Of a DNA stretch of 64,000 nucleotides, positions 1-7,157 are shown in pieces; position 1 is the first letter of the stretch, and each line of letters starts with the position of its first letter. The translations under genes and the position numbers were made by a program. The notes beneath the pieces are model-generated. The model was not told the origin of the DNA. It worked only from the letters and a program-made list of their open reading frames with translations, and made no database searches. Source of the stretch: an uncultured Rhizobiaceae group bacterium (GTDB lineage Bacteria > Pseudomonadota > Alphaproteobacteria > Rhizobiales > Rhizobiaceae); contig CANMVS010000002.1 of the NCBI GenBank assembly GCA_947501445.1, positions 62,001 through 126,000 of the forward strand, read 5' to 3'.

Positions 1-117
1 TCATTTGCCCACGTCCGACTTGCCCACAGCAGAAATGACACAAAGTCGGCAGCCGGAACATTAAGTGAACATACACAAGGTGACCGATGATGCAACAGTT
101 GCCGGGATCTGCGTCGT

Positions 118-843
118 CTAGTGTTTTGCGATCAACGCAGACAGATGAGAACCTCGCCGTTTCAAAAAAGCAAGCAGAAGATCATTGTAATTGTCTGCAA
201 CGGCGTCCTGAACAGATGGACGCTGCCCAATAGTGTGGCGCCACCGACTAATTTGGCTTGTTTTGTCCATAATGCCAAAGTCACCGATCTGGTCGAACAC
301 GTCAAAATAACGAAACACCGGTGCAAACACCACGTCAACCATCGTAAATCTATCCGCCATAAAATACGGCCCCACCCCTATTGCCGCTTCAATTTTGAGG
401 AATTTTGTGTTCAGCCGCTGGACATAGGCATGAAATGTCGCATCGGTTTTGGCGTTGTACAGGCCACCAATATCGTTGAGTAGCTCTGAACCGAAAGCTA
501 CCCACGACCTTTGACGTGCCCGCTCGAGTGGGTCGGCTGGCAGTAGCGGTGTTATCTGGCTGTCCTCGAGATAATCCAGAATAACGGCCGATTCAAAAAT
601 GTTCTCTCCATCAACACAAAGAACCGGTGTTTTTCCAAGGGGCGATATTTCCAGGAACCACGCAGGCTTATCTGCCAGATCGATATCAATACGTTCAAAA
701 CAAACGTTCTTTTCCGTTAGTGAGATCACCGCCCGTTGGACATAGGGACACAAGGGATGACTGATAAGCCGGTGTTTCGGCCCAGCCAGTGGTGCGCAGC
801 CTGTGGGTACAGATGCGGCGTGTTGTTGAGGTTCGACAATCAT
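118..843 (-). CDS. Glutathione S-transferase family protein
   Basis: A soluble GST of about 241 residues, predicted to conjugate or reduce electrophiles with glutathione in the cytoplasm. The N-terminal thioredoxin-like half carries HPLCPYVQRA, a CPxx-type active-site motif as in omega-like or beta-like bacterial GSTs, followed by the ESAVILDYLE glutathione-binding Ser region. The all-helical C-terminal half follows. The ATG at 843 is chosen over the one at 861 because AAGGAG sits just upstream of it; the upstream ATG also lies inside a palindrome. The gene is divergent from a MarR-type regulator and the shared spacer holds three identical palindromes, so it is probably repressed by that regulator and induced by an electrophile or aromatic compound (inference). 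The exact substrate is unknown. Confidence 0.85.
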   Translation of the reverse strand: MIVEPQQHAASVPTGCAPLAGPKHRLISHPLCPYVQRAVISLTEKNVCFERIDIDLADKPAWFLEISPLGKTPVLCVDGENIFESAVILDYLEDSQITPLLPADPLERARQRSWVAFGSELLNDIGGLYNAKTDATFHAYVQRLNTKFLKIEAAIGVGPYFMADRFTMVDVVFAPVFRYFDVFDQIGDFGIMDKTSQISRWRHTIGQRPSVQDAVADNYNDLLLAFLKRRGSHLSALIAKH

Positions 844-859
844 GATCTTCTCCTTAAAC

Positions 860-921
860 ATGCAATTGCATTGATCATTACATGCAATTGCATGTTGCTG
901 TCAATCTTGATGCAATTGCAT
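860..921. promoter_or_regulatory. Three identical ATGCAATTGCAT palindromes (MarR-type operator cluster)
   Basis: The perfect 12-bp palindrome ATGCAATTGCAT occurs at 860-871, 882-893 and 910-921, all between the divergent GST and MarR genes. Centre-to-centre distances are 22 and 28 bp. The first copy overlaps the leader just before the GST start and the third lies about 20 bp before the MarR start. Perfect palindromes in a divergent MarR spacer are the usual autoregulatory operators of this family; binding by the adjacent regulator is inferred. Confidence 0.8.
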
Positions 922-940
922 TTATATGTGATAGTTGGGC

Positions 941-1384
941 ATGACCGATTCCGAAGATGTGAACGCCACTGATGCGTGGATAGGCCTGGCACGAGGCCAC
1001 AGCCACGCTGTTGATGCCATCGAGTCGGCACTGAAGAGTGCCGCCCTGCCCTCCCTTGCCTGGTATGATGTTTTACTCGAACTGGACAAAGCCGGCGGTA
1101 AAGGCCTTCGCCCTTTTGAGCTCGAGCGAAAACTGCTCCTGGCACAATATAATCTGTCCCGCATGACAGCCCGCATCGAAGACGCAGGGTATATCTCACG
1201 GCGCCCAAGCCAGCATGATGGGCGCGGGTTTGAATTGGTCATCACCAAAACCGGCAGGAAAATTCGCGCCGCCATGTGGCCCGTCTATAAAAAAGCCGTT
1301 GGCACCACCCTTGCTGAATTCCGCGCCTCAAAAGACGCAGCGCGCCTGCTGGATTATCTCAAAGCCAACAACAATACCGACTGA
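941..1384 (+). CDS. MarR family transcriptional regulator
   Basis: A protein of about 147 residues with the MarR winged-helix fold. The recognition helix region is around LRPFELERKLLLAQYNLSRM (residues 57-76), and the beta wing carries SRRPSQHDGRGFELVITKTG, including the family's typical D-x-R-G signature. The C-terminal helix would form the dimer interface. The ATG at 941 is preferred to the TTG two codons upstream; neither has a strong ribosome-binding site. The gene diverges from the GST gene with three copies of ATGCAATTGCAT between them, so it probably represses both itself and the GST. The ligand is unknown. Confidence 0.85.
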   Translation: MTDSEDVNATDAWIGLARGHSHAVDAIESALKSAALPSLAWYDVLLELDKAGGKGLRPFELERKLLLAQYNLSRMTARIEDAGYISRRPSQHDGRGFELVITKTGRKIRAAMWPVYKKAVGTTLAEFRASKDAARLLDYLKANNNTD

Positions 1385-1388
1385 CTAA

Positions 1389-1480
1389 TCCGCTTCACAC
1401 CTTGTCAGAAACCGGACAAGGGTTTCGGCCTTTGATTATGTCGATGCATTCAGGACCCGCTTTCGACCGGGGCAAAATGT
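1389..1480 (+). repeat. Dispersed intergenic repeat, copy A (diverged)
   Basis: A degenerate copy of the ~100 bp element found again at 15995, 36406, 41949 and 49099. Shared blocks here are CTTGTCAGAAACCGGACAAG and TTTCGGCCTTTGATTATG, followed by GATGCATTCAGG. It lies directly after the MarR stop codon, in the orientation of copy E. A 68-codon reading frame on the minus strand (1395-1601) is only the translation of this repeat. Confidence 0.7.
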
Positions 1481-1619
1481 GCCACATGCCACTTTGCATT
1501 GAGCAAACGGGGGTGCCCCCAATATCCTGGTTGTTATTTTGATATCTCGATGTTTTACTACCGGTGGGACAATACGGGGATGGTGAAACTGCTTGTTTCA
1601 CTCAAATTGGGGGTAAAAA

Positions 1620-2237
1620 ATGCTGTGCAGAACCTGCTGTGAGGAAATAGCTGACGGCGCAAAAAAATGTACCCATTGCGGATCTTTTCAGAATTATCGG
1701 CGTTTCTTCACCATCTCCAGCACAGCGCTATCACTCCTGATTGCATTGCTTTCCGTGTCCGGCCTGGTTCTGCCCAACCTTATTGACGCAATGAAACATC
1801 CCGAAGCCGAAGTTACATTTACCATTGCCCATGCCGATAGTGATCGCATCTGGGTGCTTGCCAAAAATGCAGGTCGAACGGCGGCCATATTGAACGACGT
1901 CTGGCTGATTGCCCCGGGGGAAAATGACGAACCGCACTACCTGCACTACACCGTAGTTTGCTTTGGCCGCAGCAATGGCTATCTGGAACCCGGTATGGAT
2001 AATCTCATCATAATGGCAGCCGCAGGTCACCATCGGATGGAGCAACCAGCACCGTACTATAGCTCCAACGAATATCGTGTCCGCGGCTTTTTCTCATCAA
2101 CCTCGGGAATCAGAGGTTCGGTTGACCTGACAGAACCGCGACGGGAAGCGATTCCGGTAGATTCGGAACTGACCGTTCTGGAAAAAATGCTGACTCATGA
2201 ACTGTGGACACCGGAGGAATTCGAGAATGAATGCTGA
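1620..2237 (+). CDS. Zinc-ribbon membrane-anchored protein of unknown function
   Basis: A protein of 205 residues. The N-terminus has two CxxC knuckles (C3-x2-C6 and C17-x2-C20), a zinc-ribbon of the kind that starts many small bacterial membrane proteins. One transmembrane helix spans about residues 30-52 (SSTALSLLIALLSVSGLVLP). The remaining ~150 residues form a soluble, probably beta-rich domain outside the membrane, with no motif I recognise. A GGGGGT purine stretch lies 6 nt before the ATG. The gene stands alone between a repeat copy and a gene-poor stretch. Function is unknown. Confidence 0.65.
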   Translation: MLCRTCCEEIADGAKKCTHCGSFQNYRRFFTISSTALSLLIALLSVSGLVLPNLIDAMKHPEAEVTFTIAHADSDRIWVLAKNAGRTAAILNDVWLIAPGENDEPHYLHYTVVCFGRSNGYLEPGMDNLIIMAAAGHHRMEQPAPYYSSNEYRVRGFFSSTSGIRGSVDLTEPRREAIPVDSELTVLEKMLTHELWTPEEFENEC

Positions 2238-2548
2238 TCCGATAAACTGAAGAGTTTTCGGTGATGCGCCCCACACCCTCTAGTTTTGGGTAGAGGACGA
2301 ACAGGCGTAGATATCTGAGGTAACACGCGATCATCGAATTTAGTGTCGGCGCGCTTGTCGGCAAGACAAAACTAGCAACCAATGTACGTATAACAATCAG
2401 CTAAACTGTGCATGTGGACGGTGGAGTTATCGCAAGCCAATTTCGTTTATAAACAATACAAATGGGTACACTCTTGCCATTTTTAGTTGTATTATTTCCT
2501 ATATTATGCTTACATTAATACATAGTAGTAATAAAGAGGTATGAATTT
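2238..2548. other. Gene-free stretch, AT-rich promoter region at its right end
   Basis: No credible coding frame on either strand. From about 2440 the composition turns AT-rich and probably contains the promoter of the small secreted protein at 2549. No hairpin or repeat stood out. Confidence 0.4.
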
Positions 2549-2950
2549 ATGCTTTCGAATAAACCAAAATTACTATTGTGCGGCGCACTTCTTTTAAGTA
2601 GCGCAGGCATGGCAAGTGCCCAATCTTCAGGCCATAAGCTTCCTGATGTTCCCATGCCAAGAACCTTTGCAATCCCGACGCAGCCCCTGGCAGCCCCTCC
2701 CGGCATGGTCCCTATGATTGTCTATGTGCCTGCACAGCAGATGCAGCCCGCAGCCGTGGCACCGCATATACATGCACCAACACCACCACAAGCAGCGCAG
2801 ACAATCAATGTCACGCATTGCTCGATCAATGATGTTGCAGTGCTGACGAAAGATGCGCCGAGTTGCCAAAAGGCTGGCGGCGTGGTGAAGAAAGAGAGAG
2901 CAAGTTTTGCTATGCAAACTGTTTGTCAGCCAGGGTACTATTGGTGTTAA
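2549..2950 (+). CDS. Small secreted proline-rich protein, unknown function
   Basis: A protein of 133 residues with a clear Sec signal peptide (LLLCGALLLSSAGMASAQ, cleavage near residue 25). A low-complexity segment rich in Pro, Ala and Met follows (about 35-85), including PPGMVPMIVYVPAQQMQP. The C-terminal third has four cysteines (CSIND, SCQKAGG, VCQPGYYWC) that could form two disulphides in the periplasm. An AAAGAGG ribosome-binding site sits about 10 nt before the ATG. A second ATG at 2541 is in another frame. I know no named family for it. Confidence 0.6.
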   Translation: MLSNKPKLLLCGALLLSSAGMASAQSSGHKLPDVPMPRTFAIPTQPLAAPPGMVPMIVYVPAQQMQPAAVAPHIHAPTPPQAAQTINVTHCSINDVAVLTKDAPSCQKAGGVVKKERASFAMQTVCQPGYYWC

Positions 2951-2976
2951 GAACTGTATTCTGCAGACAATAAACT

Positions 2977-3270
2977 CTACCTCTCTACAGCATTCAATAT
3001 CCGCTCCAGTGTCTTTGACTGTTCGTTTTGAAGCACTTCAATCCCGGTCAGGCGTTCACGTACATTGCCTGCCCGGTTTTCAATACCGTCTACCCGATCC
3101 ACAATGTCGTTGAGATTGTCGGCATTGGCTGAAACGGTAGTTTGCAAGGATCCATAGCCAACAAAAGGCTGACTAATACGCCCGCCGCTAACAGAATGCT
3201 TTTAAGGGTTATTCTGCCCGATTGCCTATCCGTCGTTAGAACGGCGTTCCAAATTGGTTCCTACGGTCAT
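2977..3270 (-). pseudogene. Decayed gene for a membrane-anchored coiled-coil protein with two compensating frameshifts
   Basis: Reading the minus strand from the ATG at 3270, the first ~14 codons (MTVGTNLERRSNDG) are in one frame. The next ~25 codons, including a hydrophobic segment TLKSILLAAGVLVSLLLA, are in a second frame. The reading then returns to the first frame for ISQPFVGYGSLQTTV and a convincing coiled coil (LNDIVDRVDGIENRAGNVRE, then LTGIEVLQNEQSKTLERILN) ending at TAG. The first frame has two stops across the middle segment, so an intact product needs both shifts. The parts fit a short cytoplasmic tail, one transmembrane helix and a coiled coil. It is either a pseudogene or carries two sequencing indels. 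The start overlaps the stop of the upstream remnant by ATGA. Confidence 0.5.
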
Positions 3271-3449
3271 TGCCGCGTGTAACCATGCAAATTACGAATA
3301 CACAGTTCACTGTCAGGCGATGGGACAAACACCAACAAACGTGGATAAATCTGTTTCATCAGGCCCGCAAAATTCATTCGGGTATTGGTCCATTGGGTTT
3401 GCATGAAGTCATGCGCCGTCAGGCATTGCACTGAAGAACAATTCGGCAA
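3267..3449 (-). pseudogene. Possible gene remnant upstream of the coiled-coil pseudogene
   Basis: An open frame of 60 codons on the minus strand. Its C-terminal part (LTAHDFMQTQWTNTRMNFAG, then LMKQIYPRLLVFVPSPDSEL) has amino-acid composition like real protein. It ends with a TGA that overlaps the next gene's ATG (ATGA), an arrangement typical of operons. The N-terminal end looks frameshifted: another frame gives MIAELFFSAMPDGA before a stop. I do not recognise the family. It could be chance. Confidence 0.25.
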
Positions 3450-3623
3450 TCATCAGGTCACAGCCTTTCTAAGGTAAATTCAGCGCTGACAAAGAACTAT
3501 TTGGCAGACGATCAGCAGGCCAGCAACTCGGTGATTTTGAAGATGGAAAAGAACCAAAAAACAGCAGAAGCTGTAAACAGTGCTGTAAACGGGTCATTTT
3601 CGGTGTTCGGAAATATAGCCTAA
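3435..3623 (+). pseudogene. Possible C-terminal gene fragment beside tRNA-Arg
   Basis: A plus-strand frame open from a TGA at 3432 to TAA at 3621 with no early start codon. The reading VNSALTKNYLADDQQASNSV ... KMEKNQKTAEAVNSAVNGSF has the composition of a real alpha-helical protein end. It abuts a tRNA gene, a common landing site for integrative elements, so it may be the stump of a lost mobile-element gene (inference). Family not recognised. Confidence 0.25.
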
Positions 3624-3637
3624 GCCATTGAAAAGAT

Positions 3638-3714
3638 TGGTGACCCCTGTTGGATTCGAACCAACGACCGTCGGCTTAGAAGGCCGGTGCTCTATCCAGC
3701 TGAGCTAAGGGGCC
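3638..3714 (-). tRNA. tRNA-Arg (TCT)
   Basis: A 77-nt cloverleaf on the minus strand beginning GGCCCCTTAGCTCAGCTGG. The acceptor stem is GGCCCCT with AGGGGTC, the D-loop contains AGCTGGA, the anticodon loop is CTTCTAA (anticodon TCT), and the T-loop is GGTTCGAATCC. CCA is encoded. The outermost anticodon-stem pair appears mismatched (C-A). Confidence 0.93.
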
Positions 3715-3747
3715 CCGGGGCCAATGGAAAGGCCCGGAAAAAATTTG

Positions 3748-4053
3748 CTAGTGCGTCCAAGGCTGACGACGGTCAAACTTGAAATTATCCGAATAAACCA
3801 GCCGCCGACGCTTGGCATCATGCGGTTCGATTACTCTGTAGTCTATCGCGTTGCGTTCGGCATAGCTGATGGCTTCCTCGCGCGTTTCGAAGCTCAATCG
3901 CAATTGCTGCTTCATGTCACTTGAGGATGTATAGCCCATAATCGGATCGATGGTTCGTGCAATCTCCTGGTCATGCTCAAGCACCCATAGGTGGGTTTTT
4001 GCCTTGCCTGATTGCATTGCTGTTTTCGCCGGGCGGAAAATTTTTGCAGACAC
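3748..4053 (-). CDS. NADH dehydrogenase (complex I) accessory subunit, NDUFS4 family
   Basis: A protein of 101 residues matching the ETC complex I subunit conserved region: KIFRPAKTAMQSGKAKTHLW at the start, LEHDQEIARTIDPIMGYTSS, the central SFETREEAISYAERNAIDY block, and a C-terminal FKFDRRQPWTH. In alphaproteobacteria this is the bacterial counterpart of mitochondrial NDUFS4, an accessory subunit on the peripheral arm of respiratory complex I that stabilises the NADH module. The GTG start at 4053 is supported by GGGGAG 9 nt upstream. It lies between tRNA-Arg and tRNA-Pro. Confidence 0.9.
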   Translation of the reverse strand: MSAKIFRPAKTAMQSGKAKTHLWVLEHDQEIARTIDPIMGYTSSSDMKQQLRLSFETREEAISYAERNAIDYRVIEPHDAKRRRLVYSDNFKFDRRQPWTH

Positions 4054-5133
4054 GTCCAGCTACTCCCCTATCGTCCGGTTTGTTATCCTACAAAGCAACT
4101 TGCTTTGTTACGCTTCGATCAGCCAAAACCGATGGCTCCAACAGGCAGAACCAAACGGGAATTCAACTCGCGATAACTCACCTTATTCAGCATTCCTTTG
4201 CCGAAATCAAGCAGAACAGGAAGCGAACAAAGACATTTCCCCTCAAATCCCCTCCACAGTCATCAAGGCCCGACGCCGCGTGCTATTGCCTGATGTGCGA
4301 ATCCCTCACCAACAAATTCCTTGGAATGCGCTGTCAGGTTAATCAACGGTCAGTGGGATGGTTGAATGGCACGGGGCGGCACCAGTCGTGCCGCCGCGAC
4401 CAAATGCGAACGGTTAAATTACTCAACAAGACCCCGACGGTCGCGTCATTGATGTTGAGTTGAACGGCGACCGATTAGTTAAAATGCAGGGATCTAGTCT
4501 GTCAGCATACCGTTTACAAGATCGGGATAATTTCCACCATTTACATGGTCCAGATTTTCGCTGGTCCTGTTGGTTTTCTTTGCGCTTTCATCGGTTGAAT
4601 TGCGTGTTTCTTTACTTGTCTGTTTTGACATCGAATTTACTCCAGTCTGTCCGCAGGTTGCGGGTTATTTCTGTTATGGCCAGATTCTTAATCATTGGCC
4701 TGCCTACTCAATTTGGGGATGGAAATGGCGTATTAAAGGACACAAACATTACAATTGCATCATCTTGGCAAATACCGTGCATCTTATTTGTCCCATTGGC
4801 TCAATCCAACCGGTTGTATGGCCTATTTCACTCAAGTGGATTTCACTGGCTGACAACGTGCGGTGAATGCCGGGAAGCTGCTGGTTTTAATCGCGGCGGG
4901 TATTCAAACCGTGCGTGGTGGTAAACGAATATTCAATCGTCGCGCGCCGCGCGCTCCCAAAACGACCAGCAGTTACAAAAATTGGGTCCGGATTATCTGA
5001 AAGGTCTGATGCGTGCCGCAAAGGAGATAATCGAAAAACTCAATCAACACACCAAAAAACTCCTTTTGCACCCACAAGGCAAATTGCGGGTGATATCGGG
5101 CAATCTCAAACATCAATAATTTCAAGGGATTAT
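4054..5133. other. About 1.1 kb without a confident gene; possible decayed coding sequence
   Basis: No intact gene is convincing. One plus-strand frame carries protein-like pieces separated by stops: ITQQDPDGRVIDVELNGDRL near 4425-4480, and LGPDYLKGLMRAAKEIIEKL followed by NQHTKKLLLHPQGKLRVISG near 4985-5110, ending at TAA before tRNA-Pro. The stretch between them (about 4500-4920) is an open but compositionally odd frame. This could be a degenerated gene; the family is not recognised. Confidence 0.3.
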
Positions 5134-5210
<77 letters not shown>

Positions 5211-5324
5211 ATGACAATGACGCGGAAATACACGCTTCGCGGTCGCTCTGCAACAACCTTTTTGCAAGAAATGCCACAATTTTCAATTTGTTTTCGATGC
5301 ATACACTTTTGGTGGCCATTCAAG

Positions 5325-5801
5325 TCATTCTGTATCAATAATCGGATGGGTTATTTTGTCTCCAGGCTTGATGTTAAGCCTTGCAGCAACACCCCCATTG
5401 AGTTCCAGAACATATAAAACCGCTTCGCTGGACCGAATCACGGATTCGGAATGCGGTTCAGCATTGTGATGAATGTTGGCCACCGTGCCATCTGCACGAA
5501 TGAAAAACATATCCAAAGGGATCAGTGTATTCTTCATCCACATTGCAACGGGTCGGACGTAGTCAAATCGAAACAGCATGCCTGAGTCTGCATCCATGTG
5601 CTGCCTGTTCATCAGCCCGACGGCGCGTTCATTGTTATTCAGCGCAAGTTCAACATTGAATATATATTTGCCATCCTGCGTTTCGATTTCCAGTAGGCTG
5701 CTGTCCGCATAGGCCCTGCTGCTGATCAACAACAGAAGCAGCAAAACCATCAATTGGACAATCGCCATGGGACTGGCAGACACGCTTTTATGTTCCGGCA
5801 C
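5325..5801 (-). CDS. DUF192 family exported protein
   Basis: A protein of about 158 residues. After a hydrophobic signal or anchor segment (MAIVQLMVLLLLLLISSRAYA) comes a DUF192 domain: FNVELALNNNERAVGLMNRQ, the central GMLFRFDYVRPVAMWMKNTL block and ADGTVANIHHNAEPHSE, ending with VLELNGGVAARLNIKPGD. DUF192 proteins are small periplasmic beta-barrels of unclear function. The GTG at 5801 is chosen because GAGGAG lies 8 nt upstream; the TTG two codons earlier is too close to that site. It follows the tandem CSD gene on the same strand, an arrangement I recall as common in rhizobia. Confidence 0.85.
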   Translation of the reverse strand: MPEHKSVSASPMAIVQLMVLLLLLLISSRAYADSSLLEIETQDGKYIFNVELALNNNERAVGLMNRQHMDADSGMLFRFDYVRPVAMWMKNTLIPLDMFFIRADGTVANIHHNAEPHSESVIRSSEAVLYVLELNGGVAARLNIKPGDKITHPIIDTE

Positions 5802-5894
5802 GCTCAATGCTCCTCAAATCCGGTTCCAACACACACCACAAAACCACCCGCAAGTTACCCCTGCAGCAGATAGAATCGGCAATAAACGATAATT

Positions 5895-6473
5895 TTAGTG
5901 AGATTGTGGAAAGGTCAAATCAATATCAGGGTGTATTTCAGCAGCCATGAGACCCTTGTCCCCTTCGCCAAAGCGAACCAGCACGACCTGACCGGGGCGA
6001 AGCTCCGTCAATCCATAGCGGCGCAATGTTTCCATATGAACAAAAATATCTTCGGTGCCATCGCCCCGTGTCAGGAAACCAAAACCCTTGGAACGGTTAA
6101 ACCATTTCACAATGGCGCGCTCCAGACCACTTGTCGGCGTAACCTGCACGTGTGTTCGAACCGGTGGCAGTTGCGAAGGATGGACTGCTGTCGACTGATC
6201 CATGGTGATTATACGGAAGGCCTGATAGCCACGCTCGCCTTTTTGAATTTCACAAACAACACGCGTGCCCTCAAGGGCTGTCTGATAGCCGTCGCGGCGC
6301 AAACAGGTGACGTGCAGAAGAACATCCGCCATACCATTGTCGGGTATGATAAAGCCAAAGCCCTTGGCCACATCAAACCACTTGATGGTTCCTGAAATCT
6401 CGATCAGGTCGACAGTTTCTCCAGACAGTGCAGCAATAGCTGCTTCGCCCTTGTGTGGAGATTTATCCCCCAT
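5895..6473 (-). CDS. Tandem cold-shock-domain protein (two CSDs)
   Basis: A protein of 192 residues with two cold-shock domains. The first (about 25-95) has the RNP1-like KWFDVAKGFGFI and a modified RNP2 (DVLLHV). The second (about 118-185) has KWFNRSKGFGFL and the canonical DIFVHME. These OB-fold domains bind single-stranded nucleic acid, usually as RNA chaperones or translation modulators. The double-CSD form is characteristic of alphaproteobacteria. An AGGTGA site precedes the ATG. DUF192 follows on the same strand after about 90 bp. The first domain's altered RNP2 suggests the two domains differ in binding (inference). Confidence 0.9.
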   Translation of the reverse strand: MGDKSPHKGEAAIAALSGETVDLIEISGTIKWFDVAKGFGFIIPDNGMADVLLHVTCLRRDGYQTALEGTRVVCEIQKGERGYQAFRIITMDQSTAVHPSQLPPVRTHVQVTPTSGLERAIVKWFNRSKGFGFLTRGDGTEDIFVHMETLRRYGLTELRPGQVVLVRFGEGDKGLMAAEIHPDIDLTFPQSH

Positions 6474-6657
6474 TCACCTCGGCCTCTCAAATTTACGCAA
6501 ACCGACAAATTCAAAACTGATTCTGCACACAGAGGATAACATTGCTATCGTAAGGTGATGCAAGCATTACTTTTTTCTTAACAGAAAAACAATGGCACCT
6601 TGTTTATGTAATTTATTGGCCTATTTTGCCCTTAGTCAAAAAATCATGGGAAGATCA

Positions 6658-7098
6658 ATGCGTTATCTACACACAATGGTTCGCGTTCAGGACATTGATG
6701 CGTCGCTGGACTTTTATTGCAACAAGCTTGGTCTTGTGGAAATTCGCCGAATCGAAAGTGAAAAGGGCCGCTTTACGCTTATTTTTCTGGCTGCACCGGG
6801 AGATAAAGATGCTGGTGCGAAGAATCAGGCACCGTTGCTTGAGTTAACCTACAACTGGGACAGCGAAGTATATTCAGGGGGGCGCAACTTCGGTCATCTG
6901 GCCTTTGAGGTCGATGACATCTACGCCCTTTGTCAATCACTCATGGATAAAGGCGTGACAATCAACCGCCCGCCACGGGATGGCCACATGGCTTTTGTGC
7001 GCTCACCCGATGGAATTTCATTTGAATTGCTTCAGCGCGGTCCGTCTTTGGATGCCGCTGAACCCTGGGCGTCAATGGAAAATACAGGGAGCTGGTAA
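6658..7098 (+). CDS. gloA: Lactoylglutathione lyase (glyoxalase I)
   Basis: A protein of about 146 residues, the VOC-fold enzyme that turns the methylglyoxal-glutathione hemithioacetal into S-lactoylglutathione. Metal ligands can be placed: H at RYLHTMVRV, E in PLLELTYNW, H in NFGHLAFEV and E in ISFELLQ. The sequence MRYLHTMVRVQDIDASLDFY is the standard N-terminus, so the ATG at 6658 is chosen; GGGAAG lies upstream. The 22 in-frame codons before it are unlikely to be translated. A strong bidirectional terminator follows. Confidence 0.93.
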   Translation: MRYLHTMVRVQDIDASLDFYCNKLGLVEIRRIESEKGRFTLIFLAAPGDKDAGAKNQAPLLELTYNWDSEVYSGGRNFGHLAFEVDDIYALCQSLMDKGVTINRPPRDGHMAFVRSPDGISFELLQRGPSLDAAEPWASMENTGSW

Positions 7099-7117
7099 CA
7101 AATCAGTCGGGACGCAG

Positions 7118-7147
7118 AACGGCAGGCCCCAAAGGCCTGCCGTTTGA
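7118..7147. terminator. Bidirectional intrinsic terminator between gloA and the autotransporter gene
   Basis: A perfect 11-bp inverted repeat (AACGGCAGGCC with GGCCTGCCGTT) around a 5-nt loop, followed by TTTGAT on the plus strand and flanked by an A-containing run on the other. It sits between two convergent stop codons. Confidence 0.8.
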
Positions 7148-7157
7148 TATGGGCCTG

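Noticed and set aside
1-117. Possible gene end at the left edge
   Set aside because: Only a very short minus-strand frame ends at position 1; no domain or start is visible.
1395-1601. 68-codon minus-strand frame
   Set aside because: Its C-terminal half is the translation of dispersed repeat copy A; similar peptides come from the other copies.
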